DNA of 63,607 bases, from positions 1 to 63,607 of the forward strand of contig JAOADN010000010.1 of the NCBI GenBank assembly GCA_026417295.1, given 5' to 3'. The notes under the pieces were generated by a model, which had not been told where the DNA came from, made no database searches, and saw only the letters and a list, made by a program, of their open reading frames with translations. The first letter of the stretch is position 1. Each line of letters begins with the position of its first letter. The position numbers were made by a program, and so were the translations under genes. Below, piece after piece: positions 37,861-47,733 of this stretch. Origin of the DNA: Paracoccaceae bacterium. Its GTDB lineage: Bacteria; Pseudomonadota; Alphaproteobacteria; Rhodobacterales; Rhodobacteraceae.

Positions 37861-38349
37861 ATGATCGATGTGGGCATCAGGCTTCCGGAGGCCACGCTCG
37901 CGGCACTGAAGGCGGTGGCGGCCGAGTGCGACTCCACCGTGGGCCAGATCGTGCGCGAGGCGATCGCGCGCGACCTCTACCGCCGTCAGAGAGCGAAGAC
38001 GTCCGACAGGACGGATGAGCGGCTCGTCGCTCCCTTGCGGGCGCTCCTCGCCGACGATCTCGCCTATGCCCGCGACTGGCCGGACCTCATGCGCCGGCTG
38101 GCCGTGAAGGGCTTCCTGCTCCGCGAGGCCGGCGGAGGGATCGTCCTCTGCCGCAGCCCGGGCGGGCAGCGGCTGTGCAAGGGGTCCGAGCTCGGCTATT
38201 CCTATTCCCGTCTTCTTGCGCGGTTCGGTGCGCCGATGCCGGGGACGGACGGCCTGCCCTCGCGGCGCAACCATCCTTCCCCGCCGTATCGCATTGCCGG
38301 CCCGGCGGGCATCGCACGGCCGGTGCCGTCGGGCCGGCCGGGCGACTAG
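37861..38349 (+). CDS. Ribbon-helix-helix protein with relaxase-like tail
   Basis: A 162-residue protein. Residues 1-45 form a ribbon-helix-helix DNA-binding motif ('MIDVGIRLPEATLAALKAVA'). A short linker follows, then a C-terminal part ('LAVKGFLLREAGGGIVLC' to 'SELGYSYSRLLARFGAPMPG') resembling a segment of relaxase-associated proteins. It may be a repressor or nicking accessory, but no mobilisation genes are near. The linker codes over the 42-bp palindromic element. The stop TAG shares CTAG with the topA stop. Confidence 0.7.
   Translation: MIDVGIRLPEATLAALKAVAAECDSTVGQIVREAIARDLYRRQRAKTSDRTDERLVAPLRALLADDLAYARDWPDLMRRLAVKGFLLREAGGGIVLCRSPGGQRLCKGSELGYSYSRLLARFGAPMPGTDGLPSRRNHPSPPYRIAGPAGIARPVPSGRPGD
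37991..38032 (-). repeat. 42-bp palindromic element, copy in coding sequence
   Basis: GAGCGA and TCGCTC ends enclose smaller inverted repeats. It matches 55883-55924 in opposite orientation at 39 of 42 positions. It lies within the ribbon-helix-helix gene linker and keeps the frame open. Confidence 0.85.
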
Positions 38350-40997
38350 CCCGCCGCTGCCTTCGGCGCGGCCGCCGCCCCGGCTGCGCCCTTCGCGGCG
38401 GCCTTCCCCTTACCCTTCGCCGCGGCCTTGCCCTCCGCTTTCGCGGCGGCCTTGCCGGCCGGCTTCTTCGCCGCCGCCTTCCTGTCCGCCGCCGATGCCG
38501 CGGCCCCGCGGCCCCTGCGCGCGCCCGCTCCGCCCTTCGCGGCCTTCGCGGCGATCAGGGCCAGCGCCTCCTCGAGCGTCACCGCCTCGGGGGCCATGCC
38601 CCGCGGCAGCGTCGCATTGACCTTCTGCCAGCGCACATAGGGGCCGTAGCGGCCTGCCATCACCTCGACCGCGCCGCCCTCGGGATGGGGCCCGAGCTCG
38701 CGCAGCGGCGCCGGCGCCGCCCGCGTCCCCCGCCCCCCCGCGCGCTTGAGCGCGAGCAGCTCGACGGCGCGGTTCATCCCGATCGTGAACACCTCGTCGG
38801 CCTCCGGCAGGCTGGCATAGGTGGTCCCGTGCCTGACATAGGGCCCGTAACGGCCGATGCCTGCCTCGACCTCGACGCCGTCCTCGGGATGGGGGCCGAT
38901 CACCCGCGGCAGGTCGAGCAGCTGGAGCGCCCGCTCGAGCGTGAGGGTCCCCGCATCCCAGCCCTTGGGCAGGCTTGCGCGGGCAGGCCTGGGGTCGGCC
39001 CCGTCCGCCTCGCCACGCTGGACGTAGGGGCCGAAGCGGCCGGCGCGCAGCACGATCGCGTTGCCCTGCGCATCACGGCCGAGCACCCGCCCCTCCGCGG
39101 TCCCCTCGCCCTCGCCCGAGAGCGGGCGGGTATAGCGGCAGTCGGGATAGTTCGAGCAGCCGATGAAGGCGCCGCCACCCTTGGCCGTCCGGAGGCCGAG
39201 CCGCCCGGTGCCGCAGGCCTGGCAGCGGCGCGGGTCCGATCCGTCGGGCCGCGGCGGATAGAGATGCGGCGCGAGGAAATCGTCGATCCGTTCCAGGACC
39301 TCGCCGATGCGCAGGTCCTTCGTCGCGGCCACGGCGGCGGAGAAATCGCGCCAGAACCTCTCCAGCACGTCGCGATAGGCCCGACGGCCGCCGGAGATGT
39401 CGTCGAGTTCCTCCTCCAGCCCGGCGGTGAAGTCGTATTCGACATAGCGGCGGAAGAAGTTGGTGAGGAAGGCGGTGACGAGCCGCCCCGTATCCTCGGG
39501 GACGAGCCGGCCCTTGTCCTTTGTCACATAGCCACGGTCCTGGATCGTGGTAAGGATCGAGGCATAGGTCGAGGGGCGGCCGATCCCCAGCTCTTCCATC
39601 CGCTTGACGAGGCTGGCCTCGGTATAGCGCGGCGGCGGCTGGGTGAAATGCTGCTCGGGCGTCACCGCGCGCCTGGTGGCGGTCTCGCCCTGCTCGATCC
39701 GCGGCAGACGCGCGCCGTCCTCCTCGCCGTCCTCGTCGCGCCCCTCGTCATAGACCCTGAGGAAGCCGTCGAAGGTGACGACCTGGCCGGTCGCGCGCAG
39801 GCCCACCTGCCCGTCGGCGCTGGCCACGTCGACGGTGGTCCGTTCCAGCCTGGCCGAGGCCATCTGGCTGGCGATGGTGCGCTTCCAGATCAGTTCGTAG
39901 AGACGGCGCTGGTCGGCATCGGCGATCCGCGCCCGGTCCGGCGAGAGCGACATGTCGGTCGGCCGGATGCATTCGTGGGCCTCCTGCGCGTTCTTCGCGC
40001 GGTTCTTGTAAAGGCGCGGACTCTCGGGGACGTAGGGCGCCCCGAACCGCGCGGCGATCTCGGCGCGGGCGGCATGGACCGCCTCGGGCGCCATGTCGAT
40101 GCCGTCCGTCCGCATGTAGGTGATGAGGCCCGCCTCGTAGAGCCGCTGCGCGGCGCCCATCGCCGCCCTGGCCCCGAGCCCGAGCTTGCGCGATGCCTCC
40201 TGCTGGAGCGTCGAGGTCATGAAGGGCGGCCAGGGGTTGCGCGTCGCGGGCCTGGCCTCGACCGCGGTGACCGTCAGCTCGCGCGAGGTCACCGCCTGCA
40301 CGGCCAGTTCGGCCGCCTCTCGCGTGGGGATGTCGTGCCGCTCGAGCCGGCGGCCGCCCAGCACGGTCAGTTTCGCCTGGTATTCCTCGCCGCGCGGCGT
40401 GGCGAGCCTGGCCGTGACGGTCCAGTACTCGCGGGCGCGGAAGGCCTCGATCTCGAGCTCGCGCTCGACGATGAGCCGCAGGCAGACCGACTGGACGCGG
40501 CCGGCCGATCGTGCGCCGGGCAGCTTGCGCCAGAGCACCGGCGAGAGGGTGAAGCCGACGAGATAGTCGAGGGCCCGGCGGGCGAGATAGGCCTCGACCA
40601 GTTCCATGTCGACCTGCCGCGGAGCGGCCATGGCGCGCGTCACGGCATCCTTCGTGATGGCGTTGAAGGTCACGCGGCTGACCGTCTTGCCCTTGCGCAG
40701 CGACGGGGCCAGCGCTTCCTGCAGGTGCCAGCTGATCGCCTCGCCCTCGCGGTCTGGGTCGGTGGCCAGGATCAGCTTATCGTCCGCCTTCAGCGCCTCG
40801 GCGATGGCCCGGACATGCTTGCGCGACTCGGGCGCCACCTCCCAGGACATGCTGAAGTTGTCGTCGGGGTTGACCGAACCGTCCCTGGCCGGCAGGTCGC
40901 GGACATGCCCGTATGAGGCGAGCACCGTGTATCCGGGGCCGAGATACTTGTTGATCGTCCTGGCCTTCGCGGGCGATTCGACGACGACGACGGCCAT
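38346..40997 (-). CDS. topA: DNA topoisomerase I
   Basis: An 883-residue type IA topoisomerase that relaxes negative supercoils. The TOPRIM segment 'VVVESPAKARTINKYLGPGY' is at the N-terminus; the catalytic tyrosine lies in 'LITYMRTDGI'. C-terminal zinc-finger and repeated 'GRYGPYVRHG'-type modules follow. The last about 60 residues are a Lys/Ala tail resembling histone H1. The ATG at 40997 follows GAGGGGACCGGA. The stop overlaps the convergent gene in CTAG. Confidence 0.96.
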   Translation of the reverse strand: MAVVVVESPAKARTINKYLGPGYTVLASYGHVRDLPARDGSVNPDDNFSMSWEVAPESRKHVRAIAEALKADDKLILATDPDREGEAISWHLQEALAPSLRKGKTVSRVTFNAITKDAVTRAMAAPRQVDMELVEAYLARRALDYLVGFTLSPVLWRKLPGARSAGRVQSVCLRLIVERELEIEAFRAREYWTVTARLATPRGEEYQAKLTVLGGRRLERHDIPTREAAELAVQAVTSRELTVTAVEARPATRNPWPPFMTSTLQQEASRKLGLGARAAMGAAQRLYEAGLITYMRTDGIDMAPEAVHAARAEIAARFGAPYVPESPRLYKNRAKNAQEAHECIRPTDMSLSPDRARIADADQRRLYELIWKRTIASQMASARLERTTVDVASADGQVGLRATGQVVTFDGFLRVYDEGRDEDGEEDGARLPRIEQGETATRRAVTPEQHFTQPPPRYTEASLVKRMEELGIGRPSTYASILTTIQDRGYVTKDKGRLVPEDTGRLVTAFLTNFFRRYVEYDFTAGLEEELDDISGGRRAYRDVLERFWRDFSAAVAATKDLRIGEVLERIDDFLAPHLYPPRPDGSDPRRCQACGTGRLGLRTAKGGGAFIGCSNYPDCRYTRPLSGEGEGTAEGRVLGRDAQGNAIVLRAGRFGPYVQRGEADGADPRPARASLPKGWDAGTLTLERALQLLDLPRVIGPHPEDGVEVEAGIGRYGPYVRHGTTYASLPEADEVFTIGMNRAVELLALKRAGGRGTRAAPAPLRELGPHPEGGAVEVMAGRYGPYVRWQKVNATLPRGMAPEAVTLEEALALIAAKAAKGGAGARRGRGAAASAADRKAAAKKPAGKAAAKAEGKAAAKGKGKAAAKGAAGAAAAPKAAAG

Positions 40998-41156
40998 TCC
41001 GGTCCCCTCTTGCAGCAGTCCTGCGGTCCGCCTTGCGGTCCGGGCGGGGAACATGTGTGCGCGCCGGCCGGGTGTCAATCGCGCCGGGACGGGGGCCCGG
41101 GCCGGCCTGGACCGCGGGCCGCGGTTCCGCCCTTCGGGCGGGGCGGGCGGCGGATG

Positions 41157-42398
41157 TCAGGAGAGGCGGGCGACCAGGCCGCCGGGCTGGCGGGCGACCC
41201 GCCCCTCGAGCTCGAGGCAGAGGAGTTCGCGCCCGATTCGCGCCGCCGGCTCGGCGAGATCGCGGATGAGCTGGTCCTCGGGTACCGGAGAGGGGCCGAG
41301 ACGGTCGAGGATCGCCTGGTGCAGCAGCGCCGCCCGGGCCAGCGGGCCGGCGGGCCGTGCCGCGCCTTCCGCATCCTCTGCCGGCGCCTGCGCCGCCTGT
41401 GCCGCCCCGGTGCCGGCCGCGCCTTCCGCATCCGCCCGGTCCTGCGGCCGGGCCGCGGGCAGGATGCCCCGAGCCGCATCGGATGGCAGGGCGGTGCCGA
41501 GTGCCGCGATCACGTCGCGGGCCCCGCGCACGAGCAGCGCCCCGTCGCGGATCAGCGCGTTGCAGCCGCCGGCCCGCCCGTCGAAGGGGTGGCCGGGCAC
41601 GGCCATGACCTCGCGCCCCTGGTCGAGCGCCGTCCGTGCGGTGATCAGGCTGCCCGACTGGACCGCGGCCTCGATCACCACGACGGCGCGGGCGAGCCCC
41701 GAGATGATGCGGTTCCGCAGCGGGAAGTGCCGGGCCTGCGGCTGCATCCCGAAGGGCTGTTCCGAGACGAGCAGCCCTCCGGCCGCGATCCGCGCGGCCA
41801 GGGCCGCATTCTCGGACGGGTAGACGACATCGAGGCCGCCCGCCATGACCGCCAGCGTCCCGGTGGGCAGGGCGGCTGCATGGGCCTCGGCATCGATGCC
41901 GCGGGCCAGGCCGGCCGCGATGACCAGGCCCGCCGCGCCAAGCTCTGCCGCCATGAGGCGCGCCATCCGCAGGCCGAGCGAAGAGGCATTGCGCGCCCCG
42001 ACGACCGCGACGACGGGCCGGGCGAGCAGCCCGGCATCGCCCCGAAGCCAGAGGAGCGGCGGCGCGTCGGCGATGCGAGAGAGCAGTGCGGGATACTGCG
42101 CCGAGCCCGCCCAGAGCGGCACCGCGCCATGCCGGCGGGCGGCGGCGAACTCGGCCAGGGCAACGGCGGCGGGGCAGGGCTGGTAGTCATCGACGCCGGC
42201 CCGCGCCGCGATCGCGGGCAGCGCCTCGAGCGCGGCGGCAGCAGAGCCGTGTTCGGAGAGAAGCCGCCAGAAGGTCGAGGGACCGACGCGGCGGGAGCGA
42301 ATGAGACGAAGCCACGAGAGTCCATCTTCTTCCGTGGTGGGTGGGGTGAAGGGGGTGGGGTAAGAAAACAAACTCGTTTCCCCGTGCCTTCGCCTCAT
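41157..42398 (-). CDS. dprA: DNA processing protein DprA
   Basis: A 413-residue protein with a SAM-like N-terminal domain, the Rossmann-like DprA core ('VAVVGARNASSLGLRMARLM', 'SGLARGIDAEAHAAALPTG') and a C-terminal winged helix (from about residue 350). DprA loads RecA on incoming single-stranded DNA in transformation. It lies upstream of topA on the same strand. The N-terminal 25 residues are poorly conserved. Confidence 0.93.
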   Translation of the reverse strand: MRRRHGETSLFSYPTPFTPPTTEEDGLSWLRLIRSRRVGPSTFWRLLSEHGSAAAALEALPAIAARAGVDDYQPCPAAVALAEFAAARRHGAVPLWAGSAQYPALLSRIADAPPLLWLRGDAGLLARPVVAVVGARNASSLGLRMARLMAAELGAAGLVIAAGLARGIDAEAHAAALPTGTLAVMAGGLDVVYPSENAALAARIAAGGLLVSEQPFGMQPQARHFPLRNRIISGLARAVVVIEAAVQSGSLITARTALDQGREVMAVPGHPFDGRAGGCNALIRDGALLVRGARDVIAALGTALPSDAARGILPAARPQDRADAEGAAGTGAAQAAQAPAEDAEGAARPAGPLARAALLHQAILDRLGPSPVPEDQLIRDLAEPAARIGRELLCLELEGRVARQPGGLVARLS

Positions 42399-42505
42399 TC
42401 GCAGGCCGGAACATGCCGCGGGAGGGTTAACGAAGCCTTACGATTTCCGCGATTCGCGACCGCGGCGAAAAATAATGGGAAGAGAGGGGCGCGAGGTGGG
42501 CTGCC

Positions 42506-43930
42506 TCAGGCCGCCGCGCTGCCGCCCACGGTCAGCCCGCCGATCAGCAGCGTCGGCTGGCCGACGCCCACGGGCACCCATTGCCCTGCCTTGCCGCAGT
42601 TGCCGATCCCGGGGTCGAGCGCGAGGTCGTTGCCGACGGCCCGGATGTTGCGCAGCGCTGTCGCCCCGTCGCCGATCAGCGTCGCGCCCTTGAGCGCGGC
42701 GCCGATCCTGCCGTTCCTGACGCGGTAGGCCTCGGTGCAGTTGAACACGAACTTGCCGTTGGTGATGTCGACCTGCCCGCCCGAGAAGCCCACGGCATAG
42801 ATGCCGTCCTTCAGGCCGGCGAGGATGTCCCCCGGATCGGCGGTGCCGGCCAGCATGTAGGTATTCGTCATCCGCGGCATCGGGATATGGGCGAAGCTCT
42901 GGCGCCGGCCGTTGCCGGTGGGCCGCGTGCCCGTCAGGCGGGCGTTCTGGCGGTCCTGCATGTAGCCCACGAGGATGCCGTCCTCGATCAGCACGTTGCG
43001 CCCCGAGGGCGTGCCCTCGTCATCCACCGTGATCGAACCGCGCCGGTCGGGGATCGTGCCGTCGTCGAGCACCGTGACCCCCGGCGCGGCGACGCGCTGG
43101 CCCATGAGGCCGGCGAAGGCCGAGGAGCCCTTGCGGTTGAAGTCGCCCTCCAGGCCGTGGCCGACCGCCTCGTGCAGCAGCACGCCGGGCCAGCCCGGCC
43201 CGCAGACCACGTCCATCACGCCCGCCGGCGCTGCCTCGGCCGAGAGGTTGACGGTGGCGATGCGCAGCGCCTCGCGGGCGACGCCCTGCCAGTGGTCGCG
43301 TTCGAGCAGCGCAGCCAGCCCCGCGCGGCCGCCGCCGCCATGGCTGCCCGTCTCGCGCCGGCCGTCCTTTTCGACGATGACCGAGATGTTGAGCCGCGCC
43401 ATCGGCCGGATGTCGGAGACGAGCAGCCCCTCGGGACGCAGGATGAACACTTCCTGAAGGCCGGCCGCGACGGTGGCCGAGACCTGGACGACGCGGGGAT
43501 CGGCCGCGCGCAGCCAGTCGTCGATCTCGCGCAGGGTCTCGACCTTGGCCGCGAAGGTCGCATCGGCGATCGGGTCGGCATCGGTGTAGAGCTTGCGGTT
43601 GGTGCCGGGGGGCGGCGGGGCCAGCGTGCCGCCGCCCGCGCCGACGGCCAGGCGGGCGGTCTCGGCGGCACGGCGCAGCGCGCGCTCGGAGATCTCGGTC
43701 GCATGGGCATAGCCCGCGACATCGCCGCGGACGGCCCGCAGCCCGAATCCCTCGGCGGCGTCGTAGGAGGCGTTCTTCAGCCGGCCGTCGTCGAAGACCA
43801 GGGCCTCGGAACGCCGCCGCTCGAGGAAGAGCTCGCCGTCATCGGCCCCGGCGGTCGCCTCGCGCAGGACCGCAAGCGCGGTGTCGCGGTCAAGTCCCGT
43901 GGCGAAGGGGTCGAAACGCCCGTCGTCCAT
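42506..43930 (-). CDS. tldD: Metalloprotease TldD
   Basis: A 474-residue subunit of the TldD/TldE (PmbA) peptidase. The zinc motif HExxxH-type 'LLHEAVGHGLEGDFNRKG' is at about 250-267. The complex degrades unfolded peptides and processes some peptide antibiotics. The TldE partner is not in the window. The ATG at 43930 is used; a GTG at 43939 is the alternative. Confidence 0.95.
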   Translation of the reverse strand: MDDGRFDPFATGLDRDTALAVLREATAGADDGELFLERRRSEALVFDDGRLKNASYDAAEGFGLRAVRGDVAGYAHATEISERALRRAAETARLAVGAGGGTLAPPPPGTNRKLYTDADPIADATFAAKVETLREIDDWLRAADPRVVQVSATVAAGLQEVFILRPEGLLVSDIRPMARLNISVIVEKDGRRETGSHGGGGRAGLAALLERDHWQGVAREALRIATVNLSAEAAPAGVMDVVCGPGWPGVLLHEAVGHGLEGDFNRKGSSAFAGLMGQRVAAPGVTVLDDGTIPDRRGSITVDDEGTPSGRNVLIEDGILVGYMQDRQNARLTGTRPTGNGRRQSFAHIPMPRMTNTYMLAGTADPGDILAGLKDGIYAVGFSGGQVDITNGKFVFNCTEAYRVRNGRIGAALKGATLIGDGATALRNIRAVGNDLALDPGIGNCGKAGQWVPVGVGQPTLLIGGLTVGGSAAA

Positions 43931-44162
43931 GCCTCTCACCCCCGTCCCGTTGCCCGACCGCCCTGCCGGCGTCCACCGGGGCCGCGGCCGCGCGCGGATC
44001 CCGCACGCTTTCGCTTGTCCGGCATCACCTAATATGTTTTTAGGGGGGCCGGAAACAACCGTCCCTCACGCCGATGTTCGCGCCGCTGCTGCGCGGCAGC
44101 GCGCGGGGCGCGGGGAAGGAAGCGGCGGAACAGCCGCGGCACGCACAACGGGAACACGGACC
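43931..44162. promoter_or_regulatory. Divergent region between tldD and ctaC
   Basis: Upstream of ctaC an A+T-rich patch carries TAATAT (44030-44035) and a CCTAA/TTAGG inverted repeat (44028-44032 and 44040-44044). It is a possible promoter/operator for the oxidase operon. No gene is supported here. Confidence 0.3.
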
Positions 44163-45089
44163 ATGCGCAAACCGAATCTCCTGACCGGCCCCACGGCGTT
44201 CGTCACGGGCCTTGCGGTCAGCGCCGCCGCGCGGGCGCAGGAGGCCGCGCAGACCCTCGACATCGTCGGGCGCCCGCATGCCGGCGGCACCGGGTTCCAG
44301 CCGGCCGCGACGAGCCTTGCGGTGGACCAGCAGTGGCTGGACCACCTTCTGCTGTGGCTCTGCATCGGCGTGGTCGCGCTGGTGATGGTGCTTCTGGCGG
44401 TGGTGATCCTGCGCTTCAACGCCCGGTCGAACCCGAAACCCTCGACCTTCACCCACAACACGCCGCTCGAGATCACCTGGACGCTGATTCCGGTCCTGAT
44501 CCTCGTCGTCCTCGCCGTCTTCTCGCTGCCGGTCCTGTTCAAGCAGCAGACGATCCCCGAGGCCGATGTGACGATCAAGGTCACCGGCAACCAGTGGTAC
44601 TGGAGCTACGAGTATCCCGATGCGGGCTTCGGCTACGACAGCTATCTCATCGGGCATCCGGCGACGCTGGGCGACGAGGATGCCGGCGCGGTGCCCTACG
44701 TCCTGAACGACGCGATGGTGAAGCGGCTGGAGCGGTCCGGCTACACGAAGGACGAATTCCTTCTGGCCACCGACACGGCGGTCGTCGTTCCGGTGGGCAA
44801 GAAGGTCGTCATGCTGGTCACCGGGTCTGACGTCATCCATTCCTGGACAGTGCCCGCCTTCGCCGTGAAACAGGACGCGGTGCCCGGCCGCACGGCCCGG
44901 CTGTGGTTCAAGCCCGATCGCGAGGGCGTCTTCTTCGGCCAGTGCTCGGAGCTGTGCGGCAAGGACCACGCCTTCATGCCGATCACGGTCAAGGTCGTCA
45001 GCCAGGCGGTCTACGACCAGTGGCTCGCGGCCTCGAAGGCGGCCGGCGGCTACACCGAGCCGGCGGTGCAGATCGCGGCGGCGAACTGA
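44163..45089 (+). CDS. ctaC: Cytochrome c oxidase subunit II
   Basis: A 308-residue subunit with a signal peptide (about 1-26), two membrane helices and a periplasmic cupredoxin domain. All CuA ligands are present: H226, C261, E263, C265, H269 and M272, and the electron-entry 'GNQWYWSYEYPD' motif is intact. It accepts electrons from cytochrome c in an aa3-type oxidase. Subunit I is not in the window. It begins the ctaC-ctaB-coxF-ctaG-coxC cluster. Confidence 0.96.
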   Translation: MRKPNLLTGPTAFVTGLAVSAAARAQEAAQTLDIVGRPHAGGTGFQPAATSLAVDQQWLDHLLLWLCIGVVALVMVLLAVVILRFNARSNPKPSTFTHNTPLEITWTLIPVLILVVLAVFSLPVLFKQQTIPEADVTIKVTGNQWYWSYEYPDAGFGYDSYLIGHPATLGDEDAGAVPYVLNDAMVKRLERSGYTKDEFLLATDTAVVVPVGKKVVMLVTGSDVIHSWTVPAFAVKQDAVPGRTARLWFKPDREGVFFGQCSELCGKDHAFMPITVKVVSQAVYDQWLAASKAAGGYTEPAVQIAAAN

Positions 45090-45153
45090 GGCGGTGCCCC
45101 GCGCGGCCGGTCCGGCGGGGCATTTGCACGAAGCGGGGAGTGCGGGCGGCCAG

Positions 45154-46089
45154 ATGAGCGACCTCGGCCTGATCGAACGGCAGGACGAAGCCGGCTTCGG
45201 CGATTACGTGCAGCTGCTGAAGCCGCGCGTGATGTCGCTCGTCGTCTTCACGGCGGCGGTGGGCCTTCTGGTGGCGCCCGTCCATGTCCATCCTTTCGTC
45301 GCCTTCGTCTGCATCCTCTTCATCGCCCTCGGGGGCGGGGCGTCGGGCGCGCTCAACATGTGGTACGAGGCCGACATCGACGCGGTGATGCGCCGGACCC
45401 GCGGCCGGCCGATCCCCGCGGGCCGGGTCGAGGGGGGCGAGGCGCTGGGCCTGGGGCTGGCGCTTTCGGGGATCTCGGTCGTCATGCTGGGCCTGGCGGC
45501 GAACTGGTTCGCCGCGGCGCTGCTGGCGCTGACCATCTTCTTCTATGCGGTGGTCTACACGATGTGGCTGAAGCGGGCGACGCCGCAGAACATCGTGATC
45601 GGCGGCGCGGCCGGGGCCTTCCCGCCGATGATCGGCTGGGCCTGCGCGACGGGCGGCGTCTCGGTCGAGAGCATCCTGATGTTCGCCCTGATCTTCATGT
45701 GGACGCCGCCGCATTTCTGGGCGCTGGCTCTGTTCATGAAGGACGACTACTCGAAGGCCGGCGTGCCGATGCTGACCGTAACCCACGGCCGGCAGGCGAC
45801 GCGGCGGCACATCCTGGCCTACAGCCTGCTGCTCGTGCCGGTCGCCCTGGCCCTGGCGCTGACCCCGATCGGCGGGCCCGTCTACCTGGCCGCCGCGATC
45901 GTGCTCAACATGCGTCTCCTCCGGGGGGCGGCGGGCCTTGCCCGGCGGACCGAGGCCGAGGCAGAGGCCGACGGCTATGCTGCCGAGAAGTCCTTCTTCG
46001 GCTTCTCGCTGAGCTACCTCTTCCTTCTCTTCGGCGCGCTTCTGGCGGATGCGGCGCTGCGCGGGCTGGTGCCGGGATGGGGCTGGTGA
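45154..46089 (+). CDS. ctaB: Protoheme IX farnesyltransferase (heme O synthase)
   Basis: A 311-residue UbiA-family membrane enzyme that farnesylates heme B. The metal-binding aspartates are in '[19 protein letters not shown]' and the second motif in '[12 protein letters not shown]'. The stop overlaps the next start by one base (TGATG). It supplies heme O for heme A of the oxidase. Confidence 0.96.
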   Translation: MSDLGLIERQDEAGFGDYVQLLKPRVMSLVVFTAAVGLLVAPVHVHPFVAFVCILFIALGGGASGALNMWYEADIDAVMRRTRGRPIPAGRVEGGEALGLGLALSGISVVMLGLAANWFAAALLALTIFFYAVVYTMWLKRATPQNIVIGGAAGAFPPMIGWACATGGVSVESILMFALIFMWTPPHFWALALFMKDDYSKAGVPMLTVTHGRQATRRHILAYSLLLVPVALALALTPIGGPVYLAAAIVLNMRLLRGAAGLARRTEAEAEADGYAAEKSFFGFSLSYLFLLFGALLADAALRGLVPGWGW

Positions 46090-46256
46090 TGGCGATCGAG
46101 GTCGAACACGAGCTGCACCGGCGCCGCCGCAGCCGCAACTACGGTCTCGGCCTGGCGCTGGCCGCCTTCGTCGCCCTTGTCTTCGGCCTGACGGTCGTCA
46201 AGGTGGCCGAGATCGGCCCCGAGGCGGCCGCCCCCCACATGGCGGACAGCCCATGA
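46089..46256 (+). CDS. Small membrane protein CoxF-like
   Basis: A 55-residue protein with a charged N-terminus and one transmembrane helix ('[20 protein letters not shown]'). Genes of this size between ctaB and ctaG occur in Rhodobacteraceae and Paracoccus and are called CoxF or an oxidase accessory protein. Both ends overlap neighbours (TGATG with ctaB, ATGA with ctaG), arguing for translational coupling. Confidence 0.8.
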   Translation: MAIEVEHELHRRRRSRNYGLGLALAAFVALVFGLTVVKVAEIGPEAAAPHMADSP

Positions 46257-46831
46257 CCGCGCCCGCCCGCCCTGGCCGCACGGCGCTGATGCTTGTCGGG
46301 GTTGCCCTGACGATGGCTTCCCTGTCCTTCGCGGCAGTGCCCTTCTACAGCTGGTTCTGCCGGGTCACGGGCTATGGCGGCACGCCCGAGCGGGCCGCTG
46401 CCGCCCCGGGGCCGATCCTCGACCGGACGATGATGATCCGCTTCGACGCCAATGTCGACCGCACGATGCCCTGGGAGTTCCGGCCGGTCCAGAACACGAT
46501 GAGGGTGCGGATCGGAGAGACGGCGCTGGCCTTCTTCGAGGCCTACAACCCCACCGGGCGCGTCGTTGCCGGCACGGCAAGCTTCAACGTGGCGCCGGAC
46601 CAGGCTGGCGGCTACTTCGACAAGATCGACTGCTTCTGCTTCACCGAGCAGGTGCTTCAGCCGGGCGAGCGGGTGCAGATGCCGGTGACGTTCTTCGTCG
46701 ATCCGGCCATCGTGGACGACCCCGAGGCCGGAGGGATCCGCGAGATCACGCTGAGCTACACATTCTTCGAGACACCTCTGCCCGAGACGCAGGCGATGCT
46801 GACGCCGGCGGCGACGGCCGACACCAACTGA
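46253..46831 (+). CDS. ctaG: Cytochrome c oxidase assembly protein CtaG (Cox11)
   Basis: A 192-residue copper chaperone for the CuB site in subunit I. It has one N-terminal membrane helix and the copper-binding 'DCFCF' (C127, C129) in a periplasmic domain. Start overlaps the CoxF stop by four bases (ATGA). The full length is usual. Confidence 0.96.
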   Translation: MTAPARPGRTALMLVGVALTMASLSFAAVPFYSWFCRVTGYGGTPERAAAAPGPILDRTMMIRFDANVDRTMPWEFRPVQNTMRVRIGETALAFFEAYNPTGRVVAGTASFNVAPDQAGGYFDKIDCFCFTEQVLQPGERVQMPVTFFVDPAIVDDPEAGGIREITLSYTFFETPLPETQAMLTPAATADTN

Positions 46832-46856
46832 AAAGACCCCGGAAGGGATAGGGACC

Positions 46857-47666
46857 ATGGCGCACGCGAAGAACCACGACTACCACATCCTGCACCCCTC
46901 GATCCTGCCGTTCCTCGGCGCCGCGGGCGGCTTCACCATGCTTCTCGGCGCGGTGCTGTGGATGCACGACTACCGGCCCTACATCTTCCTCGCGGGGGCG
47001 ATCGTCGTCGTCTACGTCATGTACGCCTGGTGGGCCGATGTCGTGCACGAGGCGCAGACGGGCGACCATACGCCGGTGGTACGGATCGGCCTGCGCTACG
47101 GGTTCCTGCTGTTCATCCTGTCCGAGGTGATGTTCTTCTCGGCCTGGTTCTGGACCTTCTTCAAGCACGCCCTCTATCCGATGCATCCCGACGGCCTGTC
47201 GCCGATGGTCGACGGGGTCTGGCCGCCGGAAGGGATCGAGACCTTCGATCCCTGGCACCTGCCCTTCATCAACACCCTGATCCTGCTGTGTTCGGGCGCG
47301 GCGGCGACCTGGGCGCACCATGCCATCGCGCACGAGAACAACCGCCGCGACCTGGTGAACGGCCTTGCGCTGGCTGTCTTCCTGGGCGTCTGCTTCACCC
47401 TGCTTCAGGCCTACGAATACAGCCATGCCGGATTCAGCTTCGCGGGCAACATCTACGGCGCGTCGTTCTTCATGGCGACTGGCTTCCACGGCGTGCATGT
47501 CATCATCGGCTCGATCTTCCTGCTCGTCTGCATGGTCCGCGCGATGATGGGGCACTTCACCCCCGACCAGCACGTGGGCTTCGAGGCGGCGGCCTGGTAC
47601 TGGCACTTCGTCGACGTTGTCTGGCTGTTCCTCTTCGCCTCGATCTACGTCTGGGGCAGCGCCTGA
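46857..47666 (+). CDS. coxC: Cytochrome c oxidase subunit III
   Basis: A 269-residue seven-helix subunit of the aa3 oxidase with typical segments '[20 protein letters not shown]' and '[17 protein letters not shown]'. It stabilises proton uptake by subunit I. The ATG follows GGAAGGGATAGGGACC. It is the last oxidase structural gene before a hairpin terminator. Confidence 0.96.
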   Translation: MAHAKNHDYHILHPSILPFLGAAGGFTMLLGAVLWMHDYRPYIFLAGAIVVVYVMYAWWADVVHEAQTGDHTPVVRIGLRYGFLLFILSEVMFFSAWFWTFFKHALYPMHPDGLSPMVDGVWPPEGIETFDPWHLPFINTLILLCSGAAATWAHHAIAHENNRRDLVNGLALAVFLGVCFTLLQAYEYSHAGFSFAGNIYGASFFMATGFHGVHVIIGSIFLLVCMVRAMMGHFTPDQHVGFEAAAWYWHFVDVVWLFLFASIYVWGSA

Positions 47667-47700
47667 CGCCGGGCATGACCCGGGAGATCCATCACGGGGG

Positions 47701-47731
47701 AAGGCGCCGGCGGCCGATGCCGGCGCCTTTC
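47701..47731 (+). terminator. Hairpin after coxC
   Basis: An 11-bp perfect stem AAGGCGCCGGC/GCCGGCGCCTT (47701-47711, 47719-47729) with a 7-base loop, 35 bases after coxC and just before surf1. Its T-run is short (TTT). Confidence 0.6.
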
Positions 47732-47733
47732 GC

